Assembly (NCBI GenBank): GCA_031385005.1
Contig: JANNBB010000070.1
Coordinates: 62,001 to 126,000, forward strand
Length of the DNA: 64,000 nucleotides
Origin: JADKIH01 sp031385005
GTDB taxonomy: Bacteria > Bacteroidota > Bacteroidia > AKYH767-A > 2013-40CM-41-45
Reading direction: 5' to 3'
Shown: positions 33,540 to 43,301 of the stretch, one piece after another
Position numbering within the stretch: position 1 is the stretch's first letter
How the letters are laid out: the number at the start of each line of letters is the position of its first letter
Notes under the pieces: generated by a model
The model's database searches: none
The model's input: only the letters and a program-made list of their open reading frames with translations
Told to the model about the DNA's origin: nothing
Made by a program: the position numbers and the translations under genes

Positions 33540-36134
33540 ATGAAAAACTTTTTTTGGATTTTTTTATTTATCTTATTTTTCGCAAATCAGCTTTCAGTTG
33601 CGCAGGTTGGAATAGGAATAACTACACCGAATTCATCCTCCATACTTGACCTGACTTCTACTGCAAAGGGAATGCTAATTCCCAGGATGACTCTTGCCCA
33701 GAAACTATCGATTGCATCACCTGCGACAGGATTATTAATTTACCAGACGGATGGATCATATGGATTTTGGTATTATGATGGATCCGCATGGGTGCCGTTT
33801 TTATCCGGTGGAGATGGCTGGAGGATACTCGGCAATTCAGGAACCGTAGATGGTACTAACTTTTTGGGAACTACGGATAATATTCCATTTTCAATCCGCG
33901 TCAATAACCAACGCTCCGGTCGAATCGATCAATCTACCGGAAATTTATTTTTAGGATATCAGGCAGGTATTTCAGCGAGTGGTGGCTCGAATATATTCTT
34001 AGGGCATCAGGCAGGCTATTCAAATACCTCCGGAAATATTAATCAGTTTATTGGTTATCAAGCAGGATATGCTAACACCACCGGAACCTTAAATACCTAT
34101 ATCGGTCATCAGTCAGGGCAACTGCGTACTGGTGGAAATGCGAATACAGGAGTTGGATACCAAACCTTGAATGCAGCAGGAAGCGGGACGTCCAATACAA
34201 GCGTCGGTCATCAGGCAGGACTTGTAATGACAACTGCTTCTTACAATACAACAGTTGGAACACAAGCAGGTGATGGAATCACTACAGGATGGAGTAATTC
34301 TATTTTAGGGTATCAGGCAGGCCATAGTTTGGGAAGTGGTTCAGGGAATATTTTAATAGGTAATCAAGCAGGCTATAGTACCACAGCAAGTAATAATATT
34401 TTTATCGGAAATAATTCGGGATATGCAAATACGAGCGGTACATCAAATATTTTTATTGGAAAAGATGCGGGCTCTGCAAATACTACCGGACTTTCCAATG
34501 TTTTTATTGGAGAAACTGCGGGAGCCGCAAATACTATAGGAGGAAATGGTACTTATTTCGGTCATCAAACGGGTCGCTTCAATACAACAGGGACAGACAA
34601 CACATTTGTTGGTTTTCAGGCAGGGACTGCCAATACAGTAGGATTAAGAAATACATTCATTGGAACCATATCCGGTACCAGTAGCGTATCCGGAAATTAC
34701 AATACATACCTGGGTTATGCGTCCGGTTATTCGACAAGCACCGGTTCATACAATACGATAGCAGGGTCAGACGCGGGTTATTACATTACCACGGCATCGA
34801 ATAATTCATTCTATGGTTACAGAGCCGGCTGGAATAATACAGGTAGTAACAATACCTTTTTGGGTTCGACTGCAGGATATAATTCAACATCCGGATCGGG
34901 GAATCACTTTATCGGATACATGGCAGGATATCTAAATACAACCGGTTCCGGGAACCATTTCGATGGTAACAATGCCGGTTACGGCAATACAACCGGATCT
35001 TACAATACAATGATAGGGGACAGTGCAGGTTACAGTAATTCAACAACAAATAATAGTTTATTTATTGGATATAAAGCCGGGTATAATAATACGGTAAGTT
35101 CGAATTGTTTTATTGGATATCAATCCGGTTATTCAAATACGACAGGATTGGGAAATAGCTTTTTAGGGCACCGTGCAGGGTATTCAAATACGACAGGAGA
35201 TTACAATACCTGTTTTGGCTATATAGCTGGTCAAAACAATACTTCAGGATTTGGAAATGCTTTTTTCGGTTATTATGCAGGGCCTTACAATACTACGGGA
35301 AATGGTAATATTGCTTTGGGTTATTATCCATTGAATGCAAATACTACCGGTAACGATAATATTGCAATTGGAAGAGAATCGCTTCGGTTTTTGTCATCTG
35401 GAAATAATAACACCACCTTGGGCAGCTATTGCATGTATACGATTACCACCGGAAATTCAAATGCAATTGTAGGTCGATCCGCTAATCATTTCTCAACTAC
35501 TGCCAGCAATAATTCTACTTTAGGTGCATTTGCCTGTTATTACAATACAACCGGATCGCTCAATGCCACTCTTGGTATGAATGCAGGTTATTGGAACACG
35601 ACAGGATCGAGCAACGTATTTATAGGAGAGCAAGCAGGAACATTTGCTTCGTCTCCGACTTCAAATACAACCGGTAATTACAATACTTTCATAGGAGCGC
35701 AATCCGGCTTAGGAAGTTCAACTCAACGTACCAATGCAACTGCTATTGGTTATAAGGCACAGGTAGATACCGATAATGCTGTCATTCTTGGAGGTGTAGG
35801 AGCATATGAAGTGAATGTTGGAATCGGCCTCACCAAGCCGCTCTCCAGTCTGGATGTTTTTGGTTCTATAGCTTCCGCAATAACCACAACTTCAGGGAAC
35901 ATTACTCTGGATGAAACCATGTATTCAGTTATTCTTACAAGTGGTACTCCAACGGTTACGTTGCCTTCGGCTACTAACTGCTCGCGTAGAATTTATGTAA
36001 TTGTAAATAACACCGGAGGAGGAAGAACGATTTCCAGTTATATCGCTATCGGAGGAAGCGCTTCTACAACAATAGCAGGAAGTACTTCAATTACGATTCA
36101 AAGTAATGGTACATCCTGGTATCAGATCAAATAA
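33540..36134 (+). CDS. Secreted beta-solenoid repeat protein, about 36 units of 17 residues
   Basis: 864 residues. Signal peptide (about 1-22, ...QLSVAQ), then the frequent Bacteroidota fibre-protein start VGIGITTPNSSSILDLTST and GMLIPRMTLAQ. From about residue 139 to 745 I count by hand about 36 repeats of roughly 17 residues with the pattern N-x-x-hydrophobic-G-x-x-A-G-x-x-N-T-T-G-x-x (for example NTFIGYQAGYSNTTGSG-like units). The pattern suits a left-handed parallel solenoid like the head domains of trimeric adhesins and phage fibres. The end (after residue 770) is a beta-rich cap with no T9SS sorting domain, so export or anchoring differs from its neighbours. Likely adhesin or fibre. Inserted between nuoC and nuoD. 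Confidence 0.85.
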   Translation: MKNFFWIFLFILFFANQLSVAQVGIGITTPNSSSILDLTSTAKGMLIPRMTLAQKLSIASPATGLLIYQTDGSYGFWYYDGSAWVPFLSGGDGWRILGNSGTVDGTNFLGTTDNIPFSIRVNNQRSGRIDQSTGNLFLGYQAGISASGGSNIFLGHQAGYSNTSGNINQFIGYQAGYANTTGTLNTYIGHQSGQLRTGGNANTGVGYQTLNAAGSGTSNTSVGHQAGLVMTTASYNTTVGTQAGDGITTGWSNSILGYQAGHSLGSGSGNILIGNQAGYSTTASNNIFIGNNSGYANTSGTSNIFIGKDAGSANTTGLSNVFIGETAGAANTIGGNGTYFGHQTGRFNTTGTDNTFVGFQAGTANTVGLRNTFIGTISGTSSVSGNYNTYLGYASGYSTSTGSYNTIAGSDAGYYITTASNNSFYGYRAGWNNTGSNNTFLGSTAGYNSTSGSGNHFIGYMAGYLNTTGSGNHFDGNNAGYGNTTGSYNTMIGDSAGYSNSTTNNSLFIGYKAGYNNTVSSNCFIGYQSGYSNTTGLGNSFLGHRAGYSNTTGDYNTCFGYIAGQNNTSGFGNAFFGYYAGPYNTTGNGNIALGYYPLNANTTGNDNIAIGRESLRFLSSGNNNTTLGSYCMYTITTGNSNAIVGRSANHFSTTASNNSTLGAFACYYNTTGSLNATLGMNAGYWNTTGSSNVFIGEQAGTFASSPTSNTTGNYNTFIGAQSGLGSSTQRTNATAIGYKAQVDTDNAVILGGVGAYEVNVGIGLTKPLSSLDVFGSIASAITTTSGNITLDETMYSVILTSGTPTVTLPSATNCSRRIYVIVNNTGGGRTISSYIAIGGSASTTIAGSTSITIQSNGTSWYQIK

Positions 36135-36262
36135 TCTTTTTCACCATGGTTATTTGAATATAAATCTTATCCCAAAAAGGTTAATATTTTCGACTAAATT
36201 TCTCAAAACGCAGCTTTTTTATTTGATTCTTTAATGTATTTTGCGTCAAAGAATCAGACAAA

Positions 36263-37375
36263 TTGGAGACAGTCGGCCAAACAGAAACAGGCGATCTTAT
36301 TATTAACGTTGGGCCACAACACCCTTCCACACACGGTGTACTTCATCTGCTCATTACACTGAATGGTGAGGAGGTAAAGAAGGTTGAACCTCACTTAGGT
36401 TACATTCATCGAAGCATCGAGAAGATGTGTGAGAGTCTAACTTACCGCCAGTTTATCTATGTTACCTCCAGGATGGACTATCTATCCTCCCACATTAATA
36501 ATCATGCTTGCGCTTTAGTTGTAGAAAAGGGAATGCAAATTGAAGTTCCTTTGCGTGCACAATATATCCGGGTTATCATGGATGAATTAACTCGTCTCGC
36601 TTCCCATCAACTTTGGTGGGGCGCCATGGCTATGGACGTAGGTGCTATCACTCCATTTTTTCATGCCTTTCGCGAAAGAGAAATGATAAATGATATCATG
36701 GAGCAAACCTGTGGTGCCCGACTCACTATGAATTACATGGTTCCCGGTGGTGTCATGGCCGATATACATCCTGATTTTGCTAAACGTACCAAAGAATTTT
36801 TGGCTTTCTTCATGAGTAAGTTTTCTGAATACGATGAAATGGTTACTAATAATATCATCTTCCGGAACAGAATGGAAAAAGTTGGAATTCTATCTAAAGA
36901 GGATGCCATTTCTTATGGAACAAGTGGTCCTGTCGCCCGTGCCTCCGGTGTTTCCTGCGACATTCGAAAATACGCACCATACGATATTTATTCTCAATTG
37001 AATTTCGAAGAAGCCATAGAAACAGCCGGTGATTGTTATGCCCGCTACCTTGTACGAATGAAGGAAATGAAACAAACCGTTCATATTATCGGACAGTTAA
37101 TAGATAATATTCCCGAAGGCGAATTTCAGGCAAAGACAAAAGCCGTTCTTAAACTACCGAAGGGCGAATATTATTCGCAGGTCGAAACTGCCCGGGGTGA
37201 TTTTGGTGTTTATGTTATTAGTGAAGGAGGTACAACACCTTACAGAATCAAATTCCGTTCACCGGGGTTCTCTAATTTGTCAGCACTGGATCACATGACT
37301 AAAGGATATAAAATCGGCGACCTTGTTGCCATCATGGGTTCTCTTGATCTCGTAATTCCTGATATCGATCGATAA
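36263..37375 (+). CDS. nuoD: NADH-quinone oxidoreductase subunit D
   Basis: 370 residues, ND 49-kDa type, which with NuoB lines the quinone-binding cavity. GPQHPSTHGVLHLL, HRSIEKMCESLTYRQ and SRMDYLS near the start, and LDHMTKGYKIGDLVAIMGS with the final DLVIPDIDR, are family signatures. Starts with TTG at 36263; no ATG fits before the conserved region. It is the first nuo gene after the surface-protein block and may need its own promoter; a -7-like TATTTTGC lies at 36237-36244. nuoH follows immediately. Confidence 0.97.
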   Translation: METVGQTETGDLIINVGPQHPSTHGVLHLLITLNGEEVKKVEPHLGYIHRSIEKMCESLTYRQFIYVTSRMDYLSSHINNHACALVVEKGMQIEVPLRAQYIRVIMDELTRLASHQLWWGAMAMDVGAITPFFHAFREREMINDIMEQTCGARLTMNYMVPGGVMADIHPDFAKRTKEFLAFFMSKFSEYDEMVTNNIIFRNRMEKVGILSKEDAISYGTSGPVARASGVSCDIRKYAPYDIYSQLNFEEAIETAGDCYARYLVRMKEMKQTVHIIGQLIDNIPEGEFQAKTKAVLKLPKGEYYSQVETARGDFGVYVISEGGTTPYRIKFRSPGFSNLSALDHMTKGYKIGDLVAIMGSLDLVIPDIDR

Positions 37376-38452
37376 ATGTTCAGCTTAGAAAAAATAACTT
37401 CTGCCATTCAATCTTTTCTGGACGCCAACCTTCCACCAATGTTCGCTTTGCTGACGCAATTTGTTATCGTTGGCATATGTGTATTAACACTCTTCGCTTT
37501 GTTAGGACTCGTTCTCGTTTTTATGGAGAGAAAAGTTTCCGCATTCATGCAAATCAGAGTGGGTCCCAATCGGGTTGGATATCGTGGCACCGCTCAAACG
37601 CTTGCTGATACACTCAAACTCGTCGTCAAAGAAGGGTTAGTACCGGATGGTGCCGATAAATTTCTTTTCAACCTTGCTCCTTTCGTTGTAATGATTGGTG
37701 CCATGCTTCTAATGGCTCCCATACCTTTTGCAAGAAATTTTCAAATCTGGGATTTAAATATCGGCGTACTTTATATTACTTCCATCTCGTCTATTTCTGT
37801 TATCGGCATTCTTATTGCCGGATGGTCGAGTAACAATAAATATTCTTTGCTCGGTGCCATGCGCAGCGGTGCTCAAATTGTCAGCTATGAATTATCTGCA
37901 GGGTTGGCCATTCTAACTATCATTGTTTTAACCGGCAGTTTACGTATTTCAGATATTATCGAAAGTCAGGCCAATGGATGGTGGATATTTAAAGGACACA
38001 TTCCCGCATTAATTTCTTTCGTTATTTTTATCATTGCCGTAACAGCAGAAACAAATCGTGCTCCTTTTGATATGGCAGAAGCCGAATCAGAACTCACTGC
38101 CGGCTTTCATACAGAGTATTCAGGAATGCGTTTCGCCCTTTTCTTTCTTGCGGAATACGTAAATATTTTCATCGTTTGTGCAATAGGAGCAACCTTGTTT
38201 TTAGGAGGATGGATGCCTTTTCACATCGGCTCCTGGACTGCATTTAACCACCTCATGGATTTTATTCCGTCTTCTTTATGGTTCTTCGGAAAAACATTTT
38301 TCCTCATCTTTGTCATCATGTGGTTCAGATGGACATTCCCGCGACTACGTATCGATCAATTACTAAATCTCGAATGGAAGTATCTGCTGCCTATAAGTCT
38401 CTTTAATTTATTACTCATGACATTCATCGCCATAATGGGATGGCACTTCTGA
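37376..38452 (+). CDS. nuoH: NADH-quinone oxidoreductase subunit H
   Basis: 358 residues, about eight membrane helices. MERKVSAFMQIRVGPNRVGY, GTAQTLADTLKL, TAETNRAPFDMAEAESEL and TEYSGMRFALFFLAEY are the classical ND1/NuoH signatures, which link the quinone site to the proton channels. Its ATG follows the nuoD stop directly (TAA then ATG). In the 14-subunit order nuoE, F and G would lie between nuoD and nuoH; here they are absent. Confidence 0.97.
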   Translation: MFSLEKITSAIQSFLDANLPPMFALLTQFVIVGICVLTLFALLGLVLVFMERKVSAFMQIRVGPNRVGYRGTAQTLADTLKLVVKEGLVPDGADKFLFNLAPFVVMIGAMLLMAPIPFARNFQIWDLNIGVLYITSISSISVIGILIAGWSSNNKYSLLGAMRSGAQIVSYELSAGLAILTIIVLTGSLRISDIIESQANGWWIFKGHIPALISFVIFIIAVTAETNRAPFDMAEAESELTAGFHTEYSGMRFALFFLAEYVNIFIVCAIGATLFLGGWMPFHIGSWTAFNHLMDFIPSSLWFFGKTFFLIFVIMWFRWTFPRLRIDQLLNLEWKYLLPISLFNLLLMTFIAIMGWHF

Positions 38453-38549
38453 AAAAACAATCAATCCTTAAATCAAAAACATAATAAAGAATAAATATTT
38501 TACAATCCGATTTGAAGTGAAAATTAAAACAAAAATTAATCTATAATAA

Positions 38550-39029
38550 ATGAGTTTTTTATCCACATACTTTTCTGATATATACAAAGGGGTTACTTCT
38601 TTGCTCAAAGGTATGCGACGTACTGGATATTACTTTACACACCATAAAGAAATCATCACTCAGAATTATCCCGAAAACAGGGATACCTTGAACCTGCCGG
38701 AAAGATTTCGCGGTGAAGTAGTAATGCCACATACTGATGCGAACGAACATCGTTGCACCGGATGTACGGCTTGCGAGTTGGCTTGTCCGAACGGTACAAT
38801 TAAAATTATCACCAAGTTCGAAATTTCTCCTGAAGGCAAAAAGAAAAAAGCGATCGATACATTTATCTATCACCTCGAGCTTTGTACGATGTGCAACTTA
38901 TGCATTGAAGCATGTCCGACGGATGCAATTAAAATGGCACAATCATTTGAACACAGTGTCTACGATCGTTCTAAATTAACGAAGACGTTAAATAAAGAAG
39001 GGTCTAAACTGATGGAGGGCGTTGAATGA
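38550..39029 (+). CDS. nuoI: NADH-quinone oxidoreductase subunit I
   Basis: 159 residues. Two [4Fe-4S] ferredoxin motifs, HRCTGCTACELACP and LCTMCNLCIEACPTDA, for clusters N6a and N6b. It links the peripheral arm to NuoB. With no NuoE, F, G module here, NuoI would be the point where a donor such as ferredoxin could enter, by analogy to other 11-subunit complexes. 97 nt of AT-rich sequence separates it from nuoH. It overlaps nuoJ by 4 nt. Confidence 0.97.
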   Translation: MSFLSTYFSDIYKGVTSLLKGMRRTGYYFTHHKEIITQNYPENRDTLNLPERFRGEVVMPHTDANEHRCTGCTACELACPNGTIKIITKFEISPEGKKKKAIDTFIYHLELCTMCNLCIEACPTDAIKMAQSFEHSVYDRSKLTKTLNKEGSKLMEGVE

Positions 39030-39541
39030 CAGCATCCGTACTCGGCTTTTATATTATTTCAGCATTCATTCTCGGCGGCGGTTTTTTGGCTGTTGCATCC
39101 CGTAAAATATTTCGAAGTGCAATCTGGTTGCTTTGTTCTCTAACAGGCATAGCCGCTCTCTATTTCTGGATGGACCTCCAATTCCTCGCTGCCGTTCAGA
39201 TTGTCGTTTATATTGGAGGGATAGTCGTCCTCATTATCTTTTCTATTTTCCTTACCGAACACACAGGTGCCGACTTACCACCTGCCTTATTAACCAGGAA
39301 AACACTTAGCGCATTAATGACACTTACCGGTTTCATTATTGTCATGTGCATAATTTTTAATTCAGATTTCACTTTATCCTCCAGTACCCTTAATGCAGAA
39401 GTGGCAACGATAGGCAGGAAAATGCTCAGCACCGGTGATGATGGATATATTTTACCCTTTGAAGTAATCAGTCTACTATTACTCGCTGCAATGATCGGAT
39501 GTATAGCAATTGCACTTCGAAAAAATCCCGAGAAATCATGA
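39026..39541 (+). CDS. nuoJ: NADH-quinone oxidoreductase subunit J
   Basis: 171 residues, five membrane helices, with the pi-helix-like region LQFLAAVQIVVYIGGIVVLI that identifies ND6/NuoJ. The end carries LLLAAMIGCIAIALRK. Membrane arm of complex I. Start ATG overlaps the nuoI stop (ATGA), end overlaps nuoK in the same way, so translation of the three is coupled. Confidence 0.96.
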   Translation: MTASVLGFYIISAFILGGGFLAVASRKIFRSAIWLLCSLTGIAALYFWMDLQFLAAVQIVVYIGGIVVLIIFSIFLTEHTGADLPPALLTRKTLSALMTLTGFIIVMCIIFNSDFTLSSSTLNAEVATIGRKMLSTGDDGYILPFEVISLLLLAAMIGCIAIALRKNPEKS

Positions 39542-39849
39542 TTATTACACTTACTCATATTCTTGTGTTGAGCACGTCTTTATTCTTCATCGGCGTTTAT
39601 GGTTTTTTCACACGCAGAAACATGATCACCATGCTGATGTCTATCGAGTTAATTTTGAATAGCGTAAATATCAATTTCGTCGCTTTCAATAAATACCTCT
39701 ATCCGGATAAACATGACGGAGTATTTTTTAGTTTGTTTATCATCGCCATTGCTGCTGCCGAAGCAGCCGTTGCTATTGCCATAATTATTCACCTATACCG
39801 TGCATACCGTTCCATCGATGTGGAAGATGCAGATGAACTAAAACTCTAA
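39538..39849 (+). CDS. nuoK: NADH-quinone oxidoreductase subunit K
   Basis: 103 residues from the ATG at 39538, which overlaps the nuoJ stop as ATGA. Three helices with the key glutamate in MSIELILNSVNINFVAF and the second in AAAEAAVAIAIIIHLYR, both needed for proton translocation in ND4L/NuoK. An upstream open extension to 39499 lies in nuoJ and is not used. Confidence 0.97.
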   Translation: MIITLTHILVLSTSLFFIGVYGFFTRRNMITMLMSIELILNSVNINFVAFNKYLYPDKHDGVFFSLFIIAIAAAEAAVAIAIIIHLYRAYRSIDVEDADELKL

Positions 39850-39864
39850 TAAACTCCGGAAACT

Positions 39865-41802
39865 TTGAATCCTATTTTTCCCATATTAATACTTCTCATC
39901 CCTTTTGCAAGTTTCTTGTTTTTGGGATTATGCGGCAAAAAATATTTTTCACAATTCGCAGGATTGTTGGGAACAACTTCGTTGTTTATTTCGGCTGTTC
40001 TTTCTCTCATCACGGCCTACAATTATTTCTTCATCTCAGGTTTCATAGACGGACATTTCACTCAACAGATTGCTTATGAAATGGAATGGTTGCGATTTAC
40101 TCCCAAACTAAGCATAAACATGGGCATTCTCATCGATCCAATATCGGTGATGATGCTTGTCGTTGTTACTGTTGTTTCATTCATGGTTCACCTATACAGT
40201 ACATCTTATTTGAAAGGGGAGGAGCGATACACAACTTATTTTTCTTTTCTTTCTTTATTTACTTTTTCTATGTTGGGATTGGTTGTCGCAACGAATATAT
40301 TCCAAACCTACATTTTTTGGGAACTCGTTGGTGTAAGTAGCTTCTTGCTCATCGGATTTTATTATGACCGTCCTTCTGCAGTAGCCGCTTCCAAGAAAGC
40401 ATTTATCGTAACACGTTTTGCTGATTTGGGATTTCTTGCCGGAATATTAATTCTCTCTTACTATTCAGAAACACTCGACTTCCAAACGCTGATATCGCGA
40501 TATACGGATCTTACTTCTACTCATTTGCATGCAGCAGTGAATGCTTCATTTTTGGGAATTTCTGCCTTAGCATGGGGATTGATTCTTGTTTTTGCAGGTG
40601 GTGCCGGTAAATCAGCCATGTTCCCGCTGCATATATGGCTTCCGGATGCAATGGAAGGTCCAACTCCTGTTTCTGCCTTGATACATGCAGCAACAATGGT
40701 TGTCGCCGGCGTTTATCTTGTCGCACGCTTGTTTCCTGTATATGCCATTTCTTGTCCGGGTGCTTTGGAAGTTATTACCTATGTAGGAATATTTTCTGCC
40801 GCCTTCGCAGCAATCATTGCCTGTACCCAAACAGATATCAAACGCATCCTCGCTTATTCAACTATGTCGCAAATCGGTTTTATGATGTTTGCATTAGGTG
40901 TATCCGGTTACAGCGGTGAGCTAGGACTCGGATATACTGCTTCCATGTTCCATCTTTTTACGCATGCTTTTTTCAAAGCTCTTCTGTTCCTCGGTGCCGG
41001 TGTAGTCATTCATTATATCCACAGCAATGAGATCACGGATATGGGAGGTTTAAGAAAAAAACTTCGAATCACTCACTTAACTTTTCTGATCGCTTGTCTG
41101 GCCATTGCAGGAATACCTCCTTTCGCCGGGTTCTTCAGCAAAGAAGAAATTTTATTGGCCGCATATAATTCCAATAAACCGGTTTATTGGATTGCTTGTT
41201 TAACCTCAGGTCTCACTGCATTTTATATGTTCCGTTTATTTTTCTTTGTCTTTTATAGAAGGGAATCCAAATCCCACCATGGAGAACATCAGCATGAAGG
41301 TTCACCTGCTATGTTAATACCACTCATGGTCCTTGCAGTCGGTGCTTTGATATCCGGTTTTATTCCTTTCGGAAAATACATCAGTACAGATTACCGTCCG
41401 CTAGAATCTCACATGGATCTTTCCTTTTCCATTTTACCTGTCGGTCTTGCTTCATTAGGAATTATACTGGCCTTTGTATTCTTCAAAAAGGAAAATCCTT
41501 TAGCTCTTCAGATTTCCGTAAAGATGGGAACGTTTTTAATGGCGGCCAAACAGAAGTTTTACATCGATGAAATGTATCAATTCGTAACTAAAAAAATAAT
41601 TTTCCAATTCATTGCGACGCCGGCAGCATGGATCGATAAAAACCTGGTCGATGGATTTATGAATTTATTGGCCAAAGCAACAGAGCTATTTTCATATTCT
41701 ACTTCAGGAGTACAATCAGGAAAAGTTCAGGCATATGGAATATGGATGCTGGGTGGTGCCTTGTCAGTTTTATTGTTGATTATTTATTTATTAAATGTAT
41801 AG
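39865..41802 (+). CDS. nuoL: NADH-quinone oxidoreductase subunit L
   Basis: 645 residues, antiporter-like subunit at the distal end of the membrane arm. YTTYFSFLSLFTFSMLGLV, FWELVGVSSFLLIGFYYDR, KSAMFPLHIWLPDAMEGPTPVSALIHAATMV and DIKRILAYSTMSQIGFM are ND5 signatures; the last helix and lateral helix occupy the end (KEEI and then residues beyond 560). Starts with TTG at 39865; no ATG occurs before conserved sequence. 15 nt after nuoK. Confidence 0.97.
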   Translation: MNPIFPILILLIPFASFLFLGLCGKKYFSQFAGLLGTTSLFISAVLSLITAYNYFFISGFIDGHFTQQIAYEMEWLRFTPKLSINMGILIDPISVMMLVVVTVVSFMVHLYSTSYLKGEERYTTYFSFLSLFTFSMLGLVVATNIFQTYIFWELVGVSSFLLIGFYYDRPSAVAASKKAFIVTRFADLGFLAGILILSYYSETLDFQTLISRYTDLTSTHLHAAVNASFLGISALAWGLILVFAGGAGKSAMFPLHIWLPDAMEGPTPVSALIHAATMVVAGVYLVARLFPVYAISCPGALEVITYVGIFSAAFAAIIACTQTDIKRILAYSTMSQIGFMMFALGVSGYSGELGLGYTASMFHLFTHAFFKALLFLGAGVVIHYIHSNEITDMGGLRKKLRITHLTFLIACLAIAGIPPFAGFFSKEEILLAAYNSNKPVYWIACLTSGLTAFYMFRLFFFVFYRRESKSHHGEHQHEGSPAMLIPLMVLAVGALISGFIPFGKYISTDYRPLESHMDLSFSILPVGLASLGIILAFVFFKKENPLALQISVKMGTFLMAAKQKFYIDEMYQFVTKKIIFQFIATPAAWIDKNLVDGFMNLLAKATELFSYSTSGVQSGKVQAYGIWMLGGALSVLLLIIYLLNV

Positions 41803-41808
41803 TAAAAT

Positions 41809-43299
41809 ATGAATCTAAATATACTGATCCTTTTACCTCTATTAACCGCATTCGGAATTCTTGCTGCTCCATCCCGGATAGCTCGTTTACTTGCTTTAGT
41901 CGGATCAGGGATTCAATTGGTGGTTTCAATAATATTACTTTTCTTATTTAACGCTGAAAGAATACAATTTCCGGCAGAGACTTTTCTTTTCCGTTCAAGT
42001 TATAATTGGTTTACCACTCTTCACATTAATTATTTTGTTGGTCTGGATGGAATTTCTCTGGCAATGATTCTCCTGACAGCCATTGTTGTATTTGCAGGCA
42101 TTTTGGTCTCCTGGAATATGGAAAAAATGAAGAAGGAGTATTTTTTCTTGCTAATCATGTTAAGTGCCGGTGCTTATGGATTTTTTATTTCACTCGATTT
42201 ATTCAGCATGTTTTTCTTTTTGGAAATAGCTGTAATTCCTAAGTACTTACTTATAGGTATCTGGGGCAGCGGTAAAAAGGAATACAGTGCCAATAAACTT
42301 GCCTTAATGCTCATGGGAGGTTCCGCTCTTGTCTTGGTCGGTCTGCTCGGAGTCTATTTCAATACTTCCGATGGGATTCCATCTTTTAACTTATTGTCGC
42401 TCGGATCACAGCGCATGTCATTTGAAATGCAACGCATTTTCTTTCCCCTGCTTTTCGTTGGCTTCGGAGTATTCACTGCTATTTTTCCATTTCATACTTG
42501 GGTACCTGACGGACACTCATCTGCTCCAACTGCTGCCTCTATGTTCTTAGCAGGTATTTCCATGAAACTCGGTGGCTATGGTTGCCTGCGTGTTGCTGTT
42601 TTCCTTATGCCTGATGCTGCTCATTATTATTCCGGTTGGATAACGGCTTTGTCGGCAATCGCCATTTTATATGGCGCTTTTGCAACCATGATGCAAACCG
42701 ATTTGAAATATATGAATGCTTATTCTTCGGTCAGTCATTGTGGATTTGTATTACTCGGAATTGGAATGATGACTACTGCATCCATTCACGGTGCTGTATT
42801 GCAGATGGCATCTCATGGGTTGATGACAGCCCTTTTCTTCGCCGTGATCGGAATGATTTATGAACGCACACATACCAGACAGGTCAAAGAACTCGGAGGT
42901 TTGATGAAGGTGATGCCGTTTATTTGTTCGGTCTTTTTTATTGCCGGTTTATGCTCACTCGGACTCCCGGGACTCAGCGGTTTTGTTGCTGAAATGAATG
43001 TCTTTATCGGCTCGTGGCAAAGGCCTGAAACATTTTACCGGACAGCAACGATTCTTGCCTGCATGTCAATCGTTGTTACCGCTGTTTACATACTGCGTGC
43101 AACAGGAAGTTCGTTGATGGGTCCAATCCTCAATAAAGAATATTTAAAACTGGGAGATGCTAGGTGGAATGAGCGTTTAGCTTCAGGTGTTCTCATCATC
43201 GGAATATTATTAATAGGTGTTACACCCTTTCTCGTGAATGACCTGATAGCTCCTTCAACAAATCAACTAATGATGAACATTCAAAACTTATTGTTTTAG
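41809..43299 (+). CDS. nuoM: NADH-quinone oxidoreductase subunit M
   Basis: 496 residues, ND4-type antiporter-like subunit with about 14 helices. YFVGLDGISLAMILLT, SLDLFSMFFFLEIAVIPKY, PFHTWVPDGHSSAPTAASMFLAGISMKLGGYG and TDLKYMNAYSSVSHCGFV carry the conserved glutamate and lysines of the proton channel. Sits 6 nt after nuoL and 2 nt before nuoN. Confidence 0.97.
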   Translation: MNLNILILLPLLTAFGILAAPSRIARLLALVGSGIQLVVSIILLFLFNAERIQFPAETFLFRSSYNWFTTLHINYFVGLDGISLAMILLTAIVVFAGILVSWNMEKMKKEYFFLLIMLSAGAYGFFISLDLFSMFFFLEIAVIPKYLLIGIWGSGKKEYSANKLALMLMGGSALVLVGLLGVYFNTSDGIPSFNLLSLGSQRMSFEMQRIFFPLLFVGFGVFTAIFPFHTWVPDGHSSAPTAASMFLAGISMKLGGYGCLRVAVFLMPDAAHYYSGWITALSAIAILYGAFATMMQTDLKYMNAYSSVSHCGFVLLGIGMMTTASIHGAVLQMASHGLMTALFFAVIGMIYERTHTRQVKELGGLMKVMPFICSVFFIAGLCSLGLPGLSGFVAEMNVFIGSWQRPETFYRTATILACMSIVVTAVYILRATGSSLMGPILNKEYLKLGDARWNERLASGVLIIGILLIGVTPFLVNDLIAPSTNQLMMNIQNLLF

Positions 43300-43301
43300 A
43301 T

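Noticed and set aside
33960..35760. Regular 51-bp period that might look like a CRISPR or minisatellite
   Set aside because: It is the coding repeat of the solenoid protein, units vary and there are no spacers.
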